Source of the DNA: Xiphophorus maculatus
Taxonomy: Eukaryota > Chordata > Actinopteri > Cyprinodontiformes > Poeciliidae
Length of the DNA: 64,000 bases
Assembly: GCF_002775205.1 (NCBI RefSeq)
Contig: NC_036458.1
Coordinates: forward strand, 124,001 to 188,000
Direction of reading: 5' to 3'
The stretch's first letter is position 1. Every line of letters starts with the position of its first letter. The notes under the pieces are model-generated. The model saw only the letters and a program-made list of their open reading frames with translations. It was not told the DNA's origin and did no database searches. Shown one piece after another: positions 46,501 through 56,770 of the stretch. A program made the translations under genes and the position numbers.

Positions 46501-49500
46501 ATGGGAGAGAAAATGTCTTTTTAATTTTCACGCTGTGTAAAAAAGAAAAAGAAGGGATGGTGTCAGTAAGCCATTCTTCCGCTGCATCAGACTTGAAGTG
46601 AATAGGGGGAGTTTAGATCTGCCTGAAAAACTGGTATTCTGACTACCTGTGCTAACAATCTTTCTTATCCTTGACAAACACTGGGAACATCAAATCATGG
46701 AAGTTTGTGTTCCACATAAACACACCCATAAAATTCAGACCAATCACACCAATAGTGATGGATGGAGGCCCGAAAAGTTCGGCAGGGGTTTTTGATAAGA
46801 AGGGGCTGATGACATGAGGCCGAGAGCAAAATGAGGGAATTTTTGCCATACAGCTGTGACAAGAACTGATTTTGGCAATTATTCTTGACCATACAGAGCC
46901 CTTTAGCTAGCAGAAGCTCATTATGTTTTCAAATTATAAATTTTCTTGTATTTCTTGTTCCAGATTTATATTGTCTACAACAAGAGGACGGGAAAGCCTC
47001 GTGGCTACGCTTTTATTGAGTACGAGCATGAACGAGACATGCACTGTGAGTACCAAACACTGTGTAAGCTCACCCTGTCATACAGCCTATTCTTTGATAT
47101 ACACTGGGGCGTTTACTTGAGTAGTCTTTTTTTCTTCTTTCTTTTTCTTTTTGCTGCTATCCTTTATATTGATTACACTGGTCAGTGATGGCCAGGCCAG
47201 CTAAGTTTCTTGAAGCATTGCTTACAGATGAAGAGATTGCATGAAATCCCAATACTTGCTTGGTTTGTGTGTGTGTGGGGGCTTGTTAGATGCTTGTCAC
47301 TTTTTGACTAAAAACTGGATTTAGATAAAAAGCAGATAATTCAGATCACCAGGGGACATGACAGAATAAAATGTATTTTATCTGTGAACCTGAACATGTT
47401 TGCTTGTCAAAGGGTACATTGTCTTTTAACTGTGAGGTGTTGTAGTTCTGTGGAACAGCTGCTCTCCTGGTTTGGACGGGAATGGTAAGCACAAGGTCAA
47501 ACTGGACACCAAACATTGACGGAAACATTCTTTAAATCCCATCATCTTTTACTGTGAGGCTGTCCGTTTTATCTTTAACTCTGGTCATGGTGAGCTTTTT
47601 TTTTTTTGATATTTATTTATTTTTATTTTTTTTAAAATAAGGTTTATCACAGTAGTAAGCTATTGCTGCCCAAATATTTGAATACAAATTTAAATATATT
47701 TTCTAGGAGATATGAATACGATCTCTTCAGACAAGTGATGTCATCCAAAGGTTAAGCCATGCTCCTTTACTGGATCAATGCAGAGCCTACAGTGTAGCAT
47801 ATTAAAGAGATATTTTAATCCCTAGTTTGCAGTAGGGCTGTGCAACTTTGCATCCAAACAATTACAAAAATAACATAATTGCCAATAAAAAACTGTTTTA
47901 GGTCACTCATTCTATTGGAAGTGCAATAAATGCGTTGTATTTCCAAATTTATTTTTGATTGACCAAAATGTTTTCCCACCAAAGTGAGTTAGCTTAGGTT
48001 CTAGTTGCAGTGAGACCAAAAGTCTTGCTGACTCTTTTTTTCTTTTAAATGGCTATAACTGATCTTCTATATTTGCTGGTATATTGAACTCTAAACTGTC
48101 TTTTGCTGTCATGATTGTGGATCTAATGATTCTTTGCATTGCTCTGTAAATTGCACTCGGGCAATGTTTGGAGATCCCAATACATTTGAGCAGAGGAACC
48201 ATTTCAATTAAGCTAAATTTCTGAACAGTTATGTGTCTGTATAAGCTACCATGAAGCCTCTGCGGGGATCTGATAAGGCAGCATATATTTAGCTTTCCAC
48301 CATTCTCTAGTATTTGTAGAATCAGCTCTCCCAGACCAGAGTTGCTGAACCCACAACTCTGTAGTGATAGTTGGAAGGGAACTGAGGGGGTGGGATGTGG
48401 GCCTCAACAGTATATTAACTGTGTGTTGTTCTCATTGCCACTGCAGCCGCCAATCTGTGATGGCTATTGGCCAGAGCTGGCTGGCAGATGATGATGGTTA
48501 TGATACATCTACACCCTACTACCACAGCTCAGTATATGGTTGGTATAATGGGTTTGTATGATGGGTAAGATTTCTTTCCACCCTCCATCTCCTACATAGG
48601 GAAGTGGAGCAAAGTTCAATGGGTAAAGCATCTTTTTGTTGGCCCTAAAGAATTTTTTTTATTCGTTTAATATAATCTGGATTTTAGGCTTTGACCATTG
48701 AATGCTCCCCTGTACAGTACTCTGCAAAAACATTTCCCAATGATTTTGCTTTGTGTTAAAGCCACTTCAGGTTTTTGAAAGTTTGTAGTTAGGAAAAATA
48801 GGCTGTGTGATTATGGGTAGGCACAGCACAACATTAGAATAAAAATAAGAAATACCCTTTTTTAAGCTGCCTGATCAAGGTGCTGGAATTTAATGTACAG
48901 ATGCTTGAAGATTGGGCTAAAAACATTCTTTTTTTGTGGGGAAAGCTACTATTGTGTGAGGATTACTTGAACTAGATGTGTTCAGCTTTTTAAAATGACA
49001 TCAGAGGAAGTGTTAAAACTATATTTTGTACATTCTGTCAGATATGTCAAACCTCTTCATTCACTTGATTTGGAAGTGTTGGCTGCATTTTGGAAATCTG
49101 AGTCAAAGTAATGATCTACATTGCCTACGGATAACACAATGAGGCTGCGGTTTTAGTAATAGTGAAGGCAGTTAGAAAAGTCAGCAGTAGAACTGGTTTG
49201 CCTTGGTCTTTAAAATTATAAAATTCAGTTTTATTGTAACTGTTCTCACAGAGCACTATGATCTCACTTTTAATATGTTTAAAAATAAAAGCTCTCAGCT
49301 GGCAAGTAAAGCAGATTTTGAGTTTTGTTATCTTATTAGACTATAGTTTAAAAAGAGAAGATCTCACAAATCTCCATGCATCATTCATCCTTATTTCCCA
49401 GGACACTTAGTGTGTTTGTCTTGTCATCTGACCCTGGCACTTTAGTGTGGCAAACATTTTTGTTTATGCTAGGAAGCAGATAAATTTGCCCCTGAGCTGG

Positions 49501-52500
49501 CTTTAATAAAATATGCAGATGAGGGGAATTTCTTGATAATTCAGCAACAGCCTACTCATTCATTATTTACTATATTAGGATACATTTCAGGCCCTAGTTC
49601 CTCCGGATATAGCTGCCAACATTTCAGTAAAGTCCCTTACTGAATTACTGATGGGATTTTTTTTTCCAAAGAGGTTCCAGATCGGTAAAGGAATCACTTT
49701 GCTTTACCACCATCTGAAAGTCAAGTTGGAATCATGTGAAAACAAATATCTTGTTCCTTACGTGTTTGATTCTTTGCCTGTTTTATTCAGAGGGTTTTTT
49801 TGTTTTTCTTTTGTGAAGGGTGATATTGCATATTTATCCCATTATTTCTGCAAACAGATGCTCTAATATCAAGACTTTTTTTTTTTTTTTTACCAAGGGT
49901 GCTTGTGAATGCTTCATGATTATGATCATCTGATCCCTTATCCAAAAGCCAGAAAACTGAAATTACACAGCTTTTAGAGCAAAATATGTATAAAAAAAAC
50001 AGAGTCTACATAACATTGTGGATTCAGGGGAGCAGCATGTTGACCTACTTAAATGACAGGCGATTTGAAAAAAAAATCTGAAAAGATTTGAGGCAGTCGG
50101 CTTTTGTTAATCTGATGCTAATCAGTGACAGAAATATTTGGTACAGTTCTGTTGCTTCAGTATGCACATAAGCTACACAAACCCAGTGTTTATCTTGTAC
50201 CTGGATACATGCAGAGTTTTTAATGTGCAGAACTAGATGTACAATGCAAAGTTCTTTAGTGTAACTTTGAAGTGACAATAAGACAGGTTTCACTACCACT
50301 GAAATATATTTCGCAACATAAAACTTTCTCATACATCTGCAGTTGAGAAAAAAAGATGGTCCAAACCAAAAACATTCTTTGTGTTTTTGAACAGTAATTG
50401 CTTGCTCTGCACTTAACTGAATTGATCACCTGAAATGCCGTCAGGTTGAATGTAAACATTTCTGGTATTGGAGAAAAATCAGCTGAAAGTATATTACATT
50501 TCAGGTAATGTAACTTGTGTGCTATATTGAACATGGCATACACTGGATCATGTAAAAATTAACAACTCTGAAATGACTGAAAGCTTTTTCATTCTCGAAC
50601 ATCTTCAGTCACACTCAATTTAAAAAAAGTTTTAAACACTATTGATCATTTTCAGTTGGTTGTATTGTATCATCCATCCATCCATCCATCCATCCATCCA
50701 TCCATCCATCCATCCATCCACCCACACACACACGCAGATACATACAGATACATAGATAAGTAGTTATACACAAATCCACTATTAGAAAAACTCAACTAGA
50801 TCTGTGAAAAGTGGTTATTTCCTCTGGCCCAACAGCGAACTGGTGCAGGTTAGCACTACTTTTTCTCACCCAGAGTTTATCTCGGTGGAAACATAAACTA
50901 GTGGTAGGTTTTGAGCTCTAGCACCACTTCAGAACTGGAACCAGTTTGGTGGAAAATGCTTCTGAGAGATTTCAAACCACTTCTTAGATGTGTTCTTCAG
51001 CAATACACTCAAACACCAAGTCAAGATCTCAACATAATGAGAATAAGTTTAGGAAATGTGTAACGCTGTCACACCTCAACAAAAGTAGGCATCTCATTTG
51101 TACTTCTATTGCACACAGTGGTGTTAGACATGTATTTTAGCTATAGGGGGTTTTATTCAGAAAGGGTTTTCATTGGAGTTATGGTAAGCCAACTCCTGAT
51201 GTAAAGTTAGTCCAGTTTCTCTTTGCTTTCTTTTAGTTTTTCTTCTTTTTGTTTTCCTCAGTTGGTCAGTGTTGTTGGTGACCGTGGGGGTGTGGTAAGA
51301 CCCCGAAGTCGGGTTGGTTTTTGTCATCGTTTGTGGACACAAACACACAGACACAAGTGGAGTGGAGTGGAGTGGAGGGCAAGGGAGGTGAGGGAAGAAG
51401 GGTGAGGGTAAGGGCCCTGGCAGAAATGTTGTCTGAGTGGTGCTGTGGTGCAGAGAACCTTTGGTATGGTTCTGTAAGCTGCCAAGTTTGGTAAGGCCCT
51501 CTGACTATGTGCTAGGATTCTTGTTGATGTAAAGATAAATGTCACAAATTTAATTCTCAAGTTAATAAGAGAAGATAAATTTGGAATATTTGGATAAAAA
51601 AATTAAAGTTTTTGTATTTTTACTATAGAATTTAGTTTTGATTAACTTAAGCGTATTAAGTAGCTTGTATTATGCTCTGATTTGTCAAAATGAAAGTATC
51701 TACATGCAAGTACCACATTGGATGACAAAATGTTTGCAAAATGGCAATATATTGTTATAACTGAATATTATTGGTGAAATGCATTTTGGTTACCTTATTT
51801 ATCATGTTGTCATCTTATCCCACAAATAGTAACCTGTGTTGACAGTTGCAATTATATAAGCTAAGACTTGATGGAGTTGGATAAATGCATAAACTCGATG
51901 CGCTTCTTCTACTGTAGAGGCCCATATCTTTTCCCAGTCTGAATTAAGATAGAAATACATTTTTAATAACACGTAAATGTTGACGATAAGAAAGCTGGTC
52001 TCTGGATGTTTTAAACAAAGTCGAAAGTGTAATGTATCAGTGACTCATCTGGTGGAAGGAAGTCTGCTCCCATTATCCTTCGGCTTTTACCCAGAGAGCA
52101 GCCATCTTTGCTTCACCTGCTCCTGGTCAGTATAATAATACACTGTATTCTGTTTCTTTTTTCCTCCCTTGGTCACGTTGTTGCTGTTTTTTCCTCCAAC
52201 CTCACCTTTGTCTTCTCTCTCTTTCCATTTTTCTACAGCTGCCTACAAGCATGCAGACGGAAAGAAGATTGATGGTAGAAGAGTGTTGGTGGATGTGGAA
52301 AGAGGACGCACTGTCAAAGGATGGCGTCCTCGCAGGCTAGGTCAGATGGTTTTGTGTCCTAGACTTTCAGGCTTTTCTGCCTAAAATGTTAGTTGCTTGT
52401 GTATGTGCCTTTAAGATCTGTACTGGGTGTGGGGAGGCTCATCTTAGTTGATACGTGAAAGGGCTGATAATATGCATGTGATGTTCCTCTGAGCAAATGT

Positions 52501-54167
52501 AGAGCAGAATTTTCTCTCGACTGCAGAATAGGGCTAAAACAATTGTGATTAATTGATTATTGGAAAAAATCAAGTCAAATAATTTAGTAATCGAATAATT
52601 AACTGGAGATTACACATTGTGAAACATTCCATTTGCTGCAAAACCACTACTCTGAAAGCAGATATTAAGCCAAAGCTTTTCAAAATGATATACATTTTGC
52701 ATGTAAGATGAAAAAATATATATTTTGACTGCAAATATATTTTACCCAGTACTCCTCATGTAGCATTGTTTTAGCTTCAACTGGTTCATATTGTTTTTTT
52801 TTTTTTTTAAAAATCTGTTAGGCACCTTTTCCTGTTGAATTATTAATTGGTTAATCAAAAAATAGTCAACAGATTAGCCGTACACTGCTAAAATGGCTGT
52901 CTTTATGTGTATAGCATAAAAATGATGGCTCCAACCTTAAAGAATTTGCCTCTCTATCTTGTGTTATTATACAAGAAACTTTCCTTACTGTTATCAGACA
53001 GATGTTAAGTGTTAATTACAAAAGCTGTGGGCTGAGTTGAAAGAAGAAGCAAAACAAGTGGTAATCCATGTTTATGCTTTGGCCTGAGGGGGCGCTCCAC
53101 CTTACTGCCATGTAACAAACAGCATGCAAGCATTGTCAACTTACCCAGTACGGCCAGATTATCTTTCAAGGGTATGGTATGGTCTAGGGTACAAGATATG
53201 GTCCAATCCATAGTTTCAAACCTTTTAAATAAACCCGTTTGCTGCTTCTACTCTTTCTAGGAGGAGGATTGGGTGGGACACGGAGAGGTGGAGCTGACGT
53301 CAACATCAAGCACTCTGGTCGAGACGATGCGTCACGTTATGATGATCGTTCACTGGGGGCGTGAGTGATTCTTTTCAGAAAGGTTCTGTAGGGTTGAAGA
53401 AGGCATTCTTATTGATGGTTTTTGTTTTGTTCTCAATACTCAGTGACCGTGGAGAAAGAAGGGAGCGCAGTCGTGACCGCGATCGTGACAAGGACAGAGA
53501 ACGGCGGAGGTCCCGGTCCCGTGAACGGCGCCGTCACACTCGGTCCAGGGAGCGAGATAGGGAGAGAGAACGAGGGATTGTGGTGGGAGAAGATGGTGGG
53601 AGTAGTAGCCGACGTCGAGAACGAGAACGTGGGGGGGCAGGAGGAGGAGATAGCAGGAGTAGAGAAAGAAGTAGAGACCGGAAGAGGAGGAGTAGGAGCA
53701 GGGATCGGAAGAGAGATAGGGAGAGAGGCAAAGGTCTAGATGGGGATGAGGTTGGCCAGGGGGACGGCCCTCCAGAGGGTGGGGAACGTGTGCCAGAGGA
53801 GCATGGAGGAGAGGTGGCTGAGGGGGCAGAGGAGCGCAAAGACAGGGACAGAGATAGGGACAGAGACAGAAGGCGGAGCCACAGGGACCGAGACAGGCGT
53901 AGGGAACGGGACAGGGACAGGGACAGGGAGCACAAGAGGGAACGTGGGGAGAGGGACAGGGGTGAACGGAGAGAGGAACGCCATGCCCCCACACGAGATG
54001 ACATTGGCCCCCAAGACGAAATGTGTAACGAGGATGATGGTGCGCCGGCCAACATGGAGGAGTACAGTCAGGACGGAATGATGGATCAGCAGTCCTTCCA
54101 ATCAGCAGAGGATTATGGTTCTGGTGAGAACGGCTACAAGATGGAGGGACAAGGAGATGAATATTGA
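40453..54167 (+). CDS. snrnp70: U1 snRNP 70 kDa protein (U1-70K), whole coding span
   Basis: Nine coding exons (40453-40599, 40681-40743, 45836-45890, 45967-46031, 46132-46194, 46964-47045, 52239-52340, 53261-53360, 53444-54167) join in frame to 466 residues; human has 437. Domains in order: the N-terminal U1 snRNP-binding arm [20 protein letters not shown] (1-60); a helix (71-90); the RNA-recognition motif (about 103-182) with RNP2 LFVARI at 105-110 and RNP1 RGYAFIEY at 144-151; the glycine-rich linker [11 protein letters not shown]; then a long Arg-Ser/Arg-Asp/Arg-Glu tail. The RRM binds stem-loop I of U1 snRNA and the RS/RD tail contacts SR proteins, acting in 5' splice-site recognition in the nucleus. 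All introns obey GT-AG. The large intron between RNP1 and the following exon holds a candidate stop-containing exon. Confidence 0.97.
40681..40743 (+). CDS. snrnp70: snrnp70 coding exon 2
   Basis: [20 protein letters not shown] plus K, 21 codons. Acceptor GGGTCAG, donor AAGGTTAGA. Confidence 0.96.
40970..41130 (+). mobile_element. Tc1-like 5' fragment (same family as 1380-3966)
   Basis: The plus strand reads AAAAGTAGTTGCTCACCCAT through ATGAAAGAATGGGTTGCTTT and GAGCTCAGTGAATTTCAACA. This is the same stretch, inverted, as the right arm of the element at 1380-3966. It may be the detached 5' end of the copy at 42100. Confidence 0.7.
42623..42657. repeat. inverted repeat, 14-bp arms, 7-bp loop
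   Basis: TTACGGTACACGCA at 42623-42636 and its perfect complement at 42644-42657. Confidence 0.95.
42719..43978 (-). mobile_element. 1.26-kb hAT element, copy 2
   Basis: Same ends and same BED-finger frame (43521-43742 minus) as the copy at 22574-23831. A perfect and different 8-bp duplication CACTAAAT (42711-42718 and 43979-43986). By eye the copies differ mainly by a 2-bp indel (ACTCGAG versus ACTCAAGAG near 43172). Confidence 0.94.
45085..45400. mobile_element. Tc1-like/MITE terminal remnant
   Basis: ATAGACAAGTTTGGGCACCC, then TTTATTGGACTAACAGAAAT and AAATTTGGGTACTC, resemble the long terminal region of a fish Tc1-like family. No transposase. Confidence 0.45.
45836..45890 (+). CDS. snrnp70: snrnp70 coding exon 3
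   Basis: [18 protein letters not shown], then one base of a tryptophan codon. Acceptor TTTACAG, donor GTAAGT. Confidence 0.96.
45967..46031 (+). CDS. snrnp70: snrnp70 coding exon 4 (RNP2)
   Basis: Completes W, then [20 protein letters not shown] and I. LFVARI is RNP2 of the RNA-recognition motif. Donor GTTAGT. Confidence 0.96.
46132..46194 (+). CDS. snrnp70: snrnp70 coding exon 5
   Basis: [20 protein letters not shown] plus R, 21 codons. Acceptor TATGCAG, donor GTAGGT. Confidence 0.96.
46195..46963 (+). other. snrnp70 intron
   Basis: 769-bp GT-AG intron, phase 0. Small ORFs on both strands have no recognisable domain. Confidence 0.85.
46964..47045 (+). CDS. snrnp70: snrnp70 coding exon 6 (RNP1)
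   Basis: [20 protein letters not shown], then EHERDMH and one base (T). RGYAFIEY is RNP1. Donor GTGAGT. The open phase matters because it decides the reading of any alternative exon downstream. Confidence 0.96.
48447..48564 (+). CDS. snrnp70: candidate alternative (poison) exon of snrnp70
   Basis: A pyrimidine-rich tract and acceptor CATTGCCACTGCAG end at 48446, and a strong donor GTAAGA begins at 48565. Joined to the upstream exon (phase 1) it reads SANL then TGA at 48458-48460, which would truncate U1-70K inside the RRM and expose the mRNA to nonsense-mediated decay. A stop-bearing alternative exon in the vertebrate U1-70K gene is, to my recollection, known. The match by position is good, but use is inferred. 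Confidence 0.6.
50669..50735 (+). repeat. (ATCC)n microsatellite followed by CA repeats
   Basis: About 13 tandem TCCA/ATCC units at 50669-50720, then CCCACACACACACACGC. Confidence 0.95.
52239..52340 (+). CDS. snrnp70: snrnp70 coding exon 7
   Basis: Completes S, then [33 protein letters not shown] and one base of G. End of the RRM and its C-terminal extension. Acceptor TTCTACAG, donor GTCAGA. Confidence 0.96.
   Translation: MPTSMQTERRLMVEECWWMWKEDALSKDGVLAG
52341..53260 (+). other. snrnp70 intron
   Basis: 920-bp GT-AG intron, phase 1. AT-rich, no repeat identified with confidence. Confidence 0.85.
53261..53360 (+). CDS. snrnp70: snrnp70 coding exon 8
   Basis: Encodes the glycine-rich linker [20 protein letters not shown] then [13 protein letters not shown]. 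Acceptor CTTTCTAG, donor GTGAGT. The donor leaves a GC that the next exon completes. Confidence 0.95.
53444..54167 (+). CDS. snrnp70: snrnp70 last coding exon (RS/RD/RE tail)
   Basis: 241 codons. Begins [20 protein letters not shown] and alternates Arg with Asp, Glu and Ser, interrupted by a less biased stretch [20 protein letters not shown]. Ends in an acidic tail [16 protein letters not shown] before TGA; human ends with a comparable ENGYLMEAAPE. Such mixed-charge tails drive nuclear-speckle interactions and contact SR proteins. Long antisense ORFs here are composition artefacts. Confidence 0.96.
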
Positions 54168-54710
54168 GCAGTTCCTCCATCAGGACCCCATCACTTCCAC
54201 ACAAGTCATTTTCTAGTGTGCTTCTCCTCAACCCCTGACTTTCAGCTCTTTATCTTTTCAGGGCCTCCTGTAATTGAATTGTCTGGCTAGCTTTTCTGTC
54301 AGTATGTTTCATGTACAGTGAACACATTTAAATTTGATCTCAGTCAAACAGTTATTCTTCATTGCCCAACTTATCTGTCCCATTAAATGTAATTACAGGG
54401 AGGAGAGGGGAATGAAGTGGAGTGGAAGTGGGAAGGGGTCCCAGCTAATGTTCATTTGACTTGGTTGGAAATTTAAAGCAGAAAAATTGGACTTAAATTA
54501 GTTTGCATTAGTCATTCTGTTTAAAAAAAATTGTTGCAGGTGTGTTAGATAATGTGCTCATTTTGACCCAACTAATATGTAATTTGGAAACTGGTATAAC
54601 ATTGAAACAACGGGGAGGCTGTTGTCTTATCTAATTTTTTATTTTATTTGATCTGCTGTTTCTAGATTTGGAGGATCATTTTAATAAAGATGTGGCTTTA
54701 CAACAGAAGT
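54168..54710 (+). other. snrnp70 3'UTR
   Basis: Non-coding, ending after the AATAAA at 54683-54688. Confidence 0.7.
54683..54688 (+). terminator. snrnp70: polyadenylation signal of snrnp70
   Basis: AATAAA about 515 bp after the stop codon, followed within 30 bases by a TG-rich stretch (GTGGTCTGTATTG). Confidence 0.7.
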
Positions 54711-56770
54711 GGTCTGTATTGCTCATTTATATCTCTAGTTGAAACAGGCCCTTTTTTTAGACATTGCTTCAGCATAAAAAACTTGGCATGTAGTGATTAA
54801 GGCCCAACACAACTGAATGAGGATCATTTAGCTGTTCTTTTGCAAAACTTTCCATAAACTAATAACCTCCTTTGGGGAAAACTTCTATGATTTGAATTTA
54901 CTCAATCTGGTTGTTCTCTACTTTCTGCTGAAAAGTGTGGAAGCTCATTGTACTGGCAAAAATGTTTTTAATGCTTTAACTATTTGATTGGTGGAACCTT
55001 AACTTTCTGCTGACCATCTGCCCTACTGCTGTACCCATCGAAAGGTAGACTGCTTGTCAGGAAGCTATTGAATCACATTGATTTCAAATGGCTTTGTCTG
55101 CCTTTGAATACATTCTCCAGCCTTTTCTATCAGTTTTCCACCAGCCATTAAAAATATTCAAAATTTTGCTTATGGTGTTGCGTCCAAGCAATCATTATTG
55201 TGGCATTTTTTATGTCTTTTGAAAATGTTGATCTGCTGTCTGTGTTGATGAAGCTCATAGGATTTTAGGGGCAATTGCATGGTCCAGTGGCAGCCTTGTA
55301 ACAACTACAAGCTCTATATTTCATCTATATGATAAGCCAAAACAATGTAGAAATTGGAATAAAAGGACAAGTGGTTTAAAAAATTCTCTTTCCAAATATT
55401 AAAGTGTGGTGTGCATTCAGCATTGTCTTCTGTACTCAGATGCTCATAAATGAAATTTCCTTACAAGACTGAGATTAGACGAAGAGCTTCAGAACATTAC
55501 GTTTCAAGTCTTTACAGAACTCCAACAAGTCTCCCCCCTATTTTCACAATCATCATTTATGTGAACTGAGCAGTGTCACTGCTGATGAAAAGCATCCACA
55601 CAATCATACTGCCGCCACTGTGTCACTGAGACTGTTTAAGGGTTGATTTTTGTACTTGCACAGCAATTTCTACAGCTAAAGTTGGCTATCCTCTGATCAC
55701 AGCACCTTCTTCTACCTGTTTTCTGTATACCCTACACCAGTGGTCTCAAGCTGCAGGCCTCAAAGGTCAGAATCCTGCAACTTATGACAAAGCAAATGAT
55801 AAGGCAGAACTAAATTACACATATCTGTTCTATATACTTAAATGTCAAAATTGCTTCAATAACATGCAATTTTTGTGATAACTTTTAAAAAACAGACAGC
55901 GATGGTGGCTTACGTCATATGTGTGTACATTAAAGTGGCATGTTTAATGGTAAGTGTCTCCTTAGCACTTTAATGATAAGTGTTCATTATCAGAGCTCTG
56001 CTAATGACCTAAAATTTGAGCCAGGTGTGCTGAACCAGAGACATCTAAAAGGTACAGGACCTGCACCTCATAAATGAAAGACCACTGACTTATGCTTAGT
56101 GTCTTCAGTTGGTAGAAAAAATGTGCCAGTACCACCATTATGTCATACAAATGTGAAATGGAAACATGGCTGATATTTTATATAGATTTGTTGATCGAAC
56201 AAACCCAGAACAAAGAACAAACCCAGTTCTAAATCAAATCCATGACTCAAATTCAAAGTGCCATGGAAACACTTTTAGTATCTCATGATGGACATGACAA
56301 ATATAACATTGAGAAAATAGAAGGTTTATCAATAAACTAATTGATAACTCTGGTTGCAACAAACTTTTGCCACTAGCATTCATCTACTCACAGTAAAGGA
56401 GGGGTAACTTTGCTTCAATCCCCTGCACTTCTCTGAAATTGGTTTATAATTTATCTTAGCGTTTTCAATTGCCAAGTGAAACAATGTATAAAATAAAAAA
56501 CATATGTGAACACTGATATACTAATCTACTTTGTTGTGGAGAATTAGCTTTTTCTAATATGCATTTTCATGTTTTTCTTGTTTATAGTCAAAAATTCAAT
56601 GCAGGTCCCTGTGTTTGTGTGACAGGAATTTTTTTACTTTTAAATTTACTGTCTAAAAAAAGATCCTACCAAGGACTGGGTTTGCAAATTACCCTGTGGC
56701 TAACAAAGGTTGCTCTGTTTTTCAAATGTAACACTGTTTAATGTGCTGTCCTTGATTAAATAAATTTGAA
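54711..56770. other. intergenic DNA
   Basis: No exon found. A possible eroded hAT MITE lies at about 55739-56093: CAGTGGTCTCAAGCTGCAGG on the left, and CAGTGGTCTTTCATTTATGA on the complement of the right, without a convincing target duplication. Confidence 0.45.

Larger units (their letters stand above)
47046..52238 (+). other. snrnp70 long intron
   Basis: 5.2-kb intron, phase 1, holding the candidate stop-containing exon (48447-48564), a weaker candidate (51262-51294) and a CATC/TCCA microsatellite near 50672. Few transposons are recognisable, unlike the other large introns here. Confidence 0.85.

Noticed and set aside
46316-46601. Possible extra snrnp70 exon or small gene in the 46.2-46.9 kb intron
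   Set aside because: Flanking exons join perfectly in phase without it and no conserved domain is visible.
53440-54231. Long antisense ORFs (up to 263 codons) opposite the last snrnp70 exon
   Set aside because: They mirror the low-complexity Arg/Asp/Glu/Ser coding sequence on the plus strand and have no domain. The sense frame is clearly U1-70K.
55739-56093. hAT MITE with target duplication
   Set aside because: The ends look related, but the flanking octamers (CCCTACAC and ACTTATGC) do not match, so only an eroded similarity is recorded.
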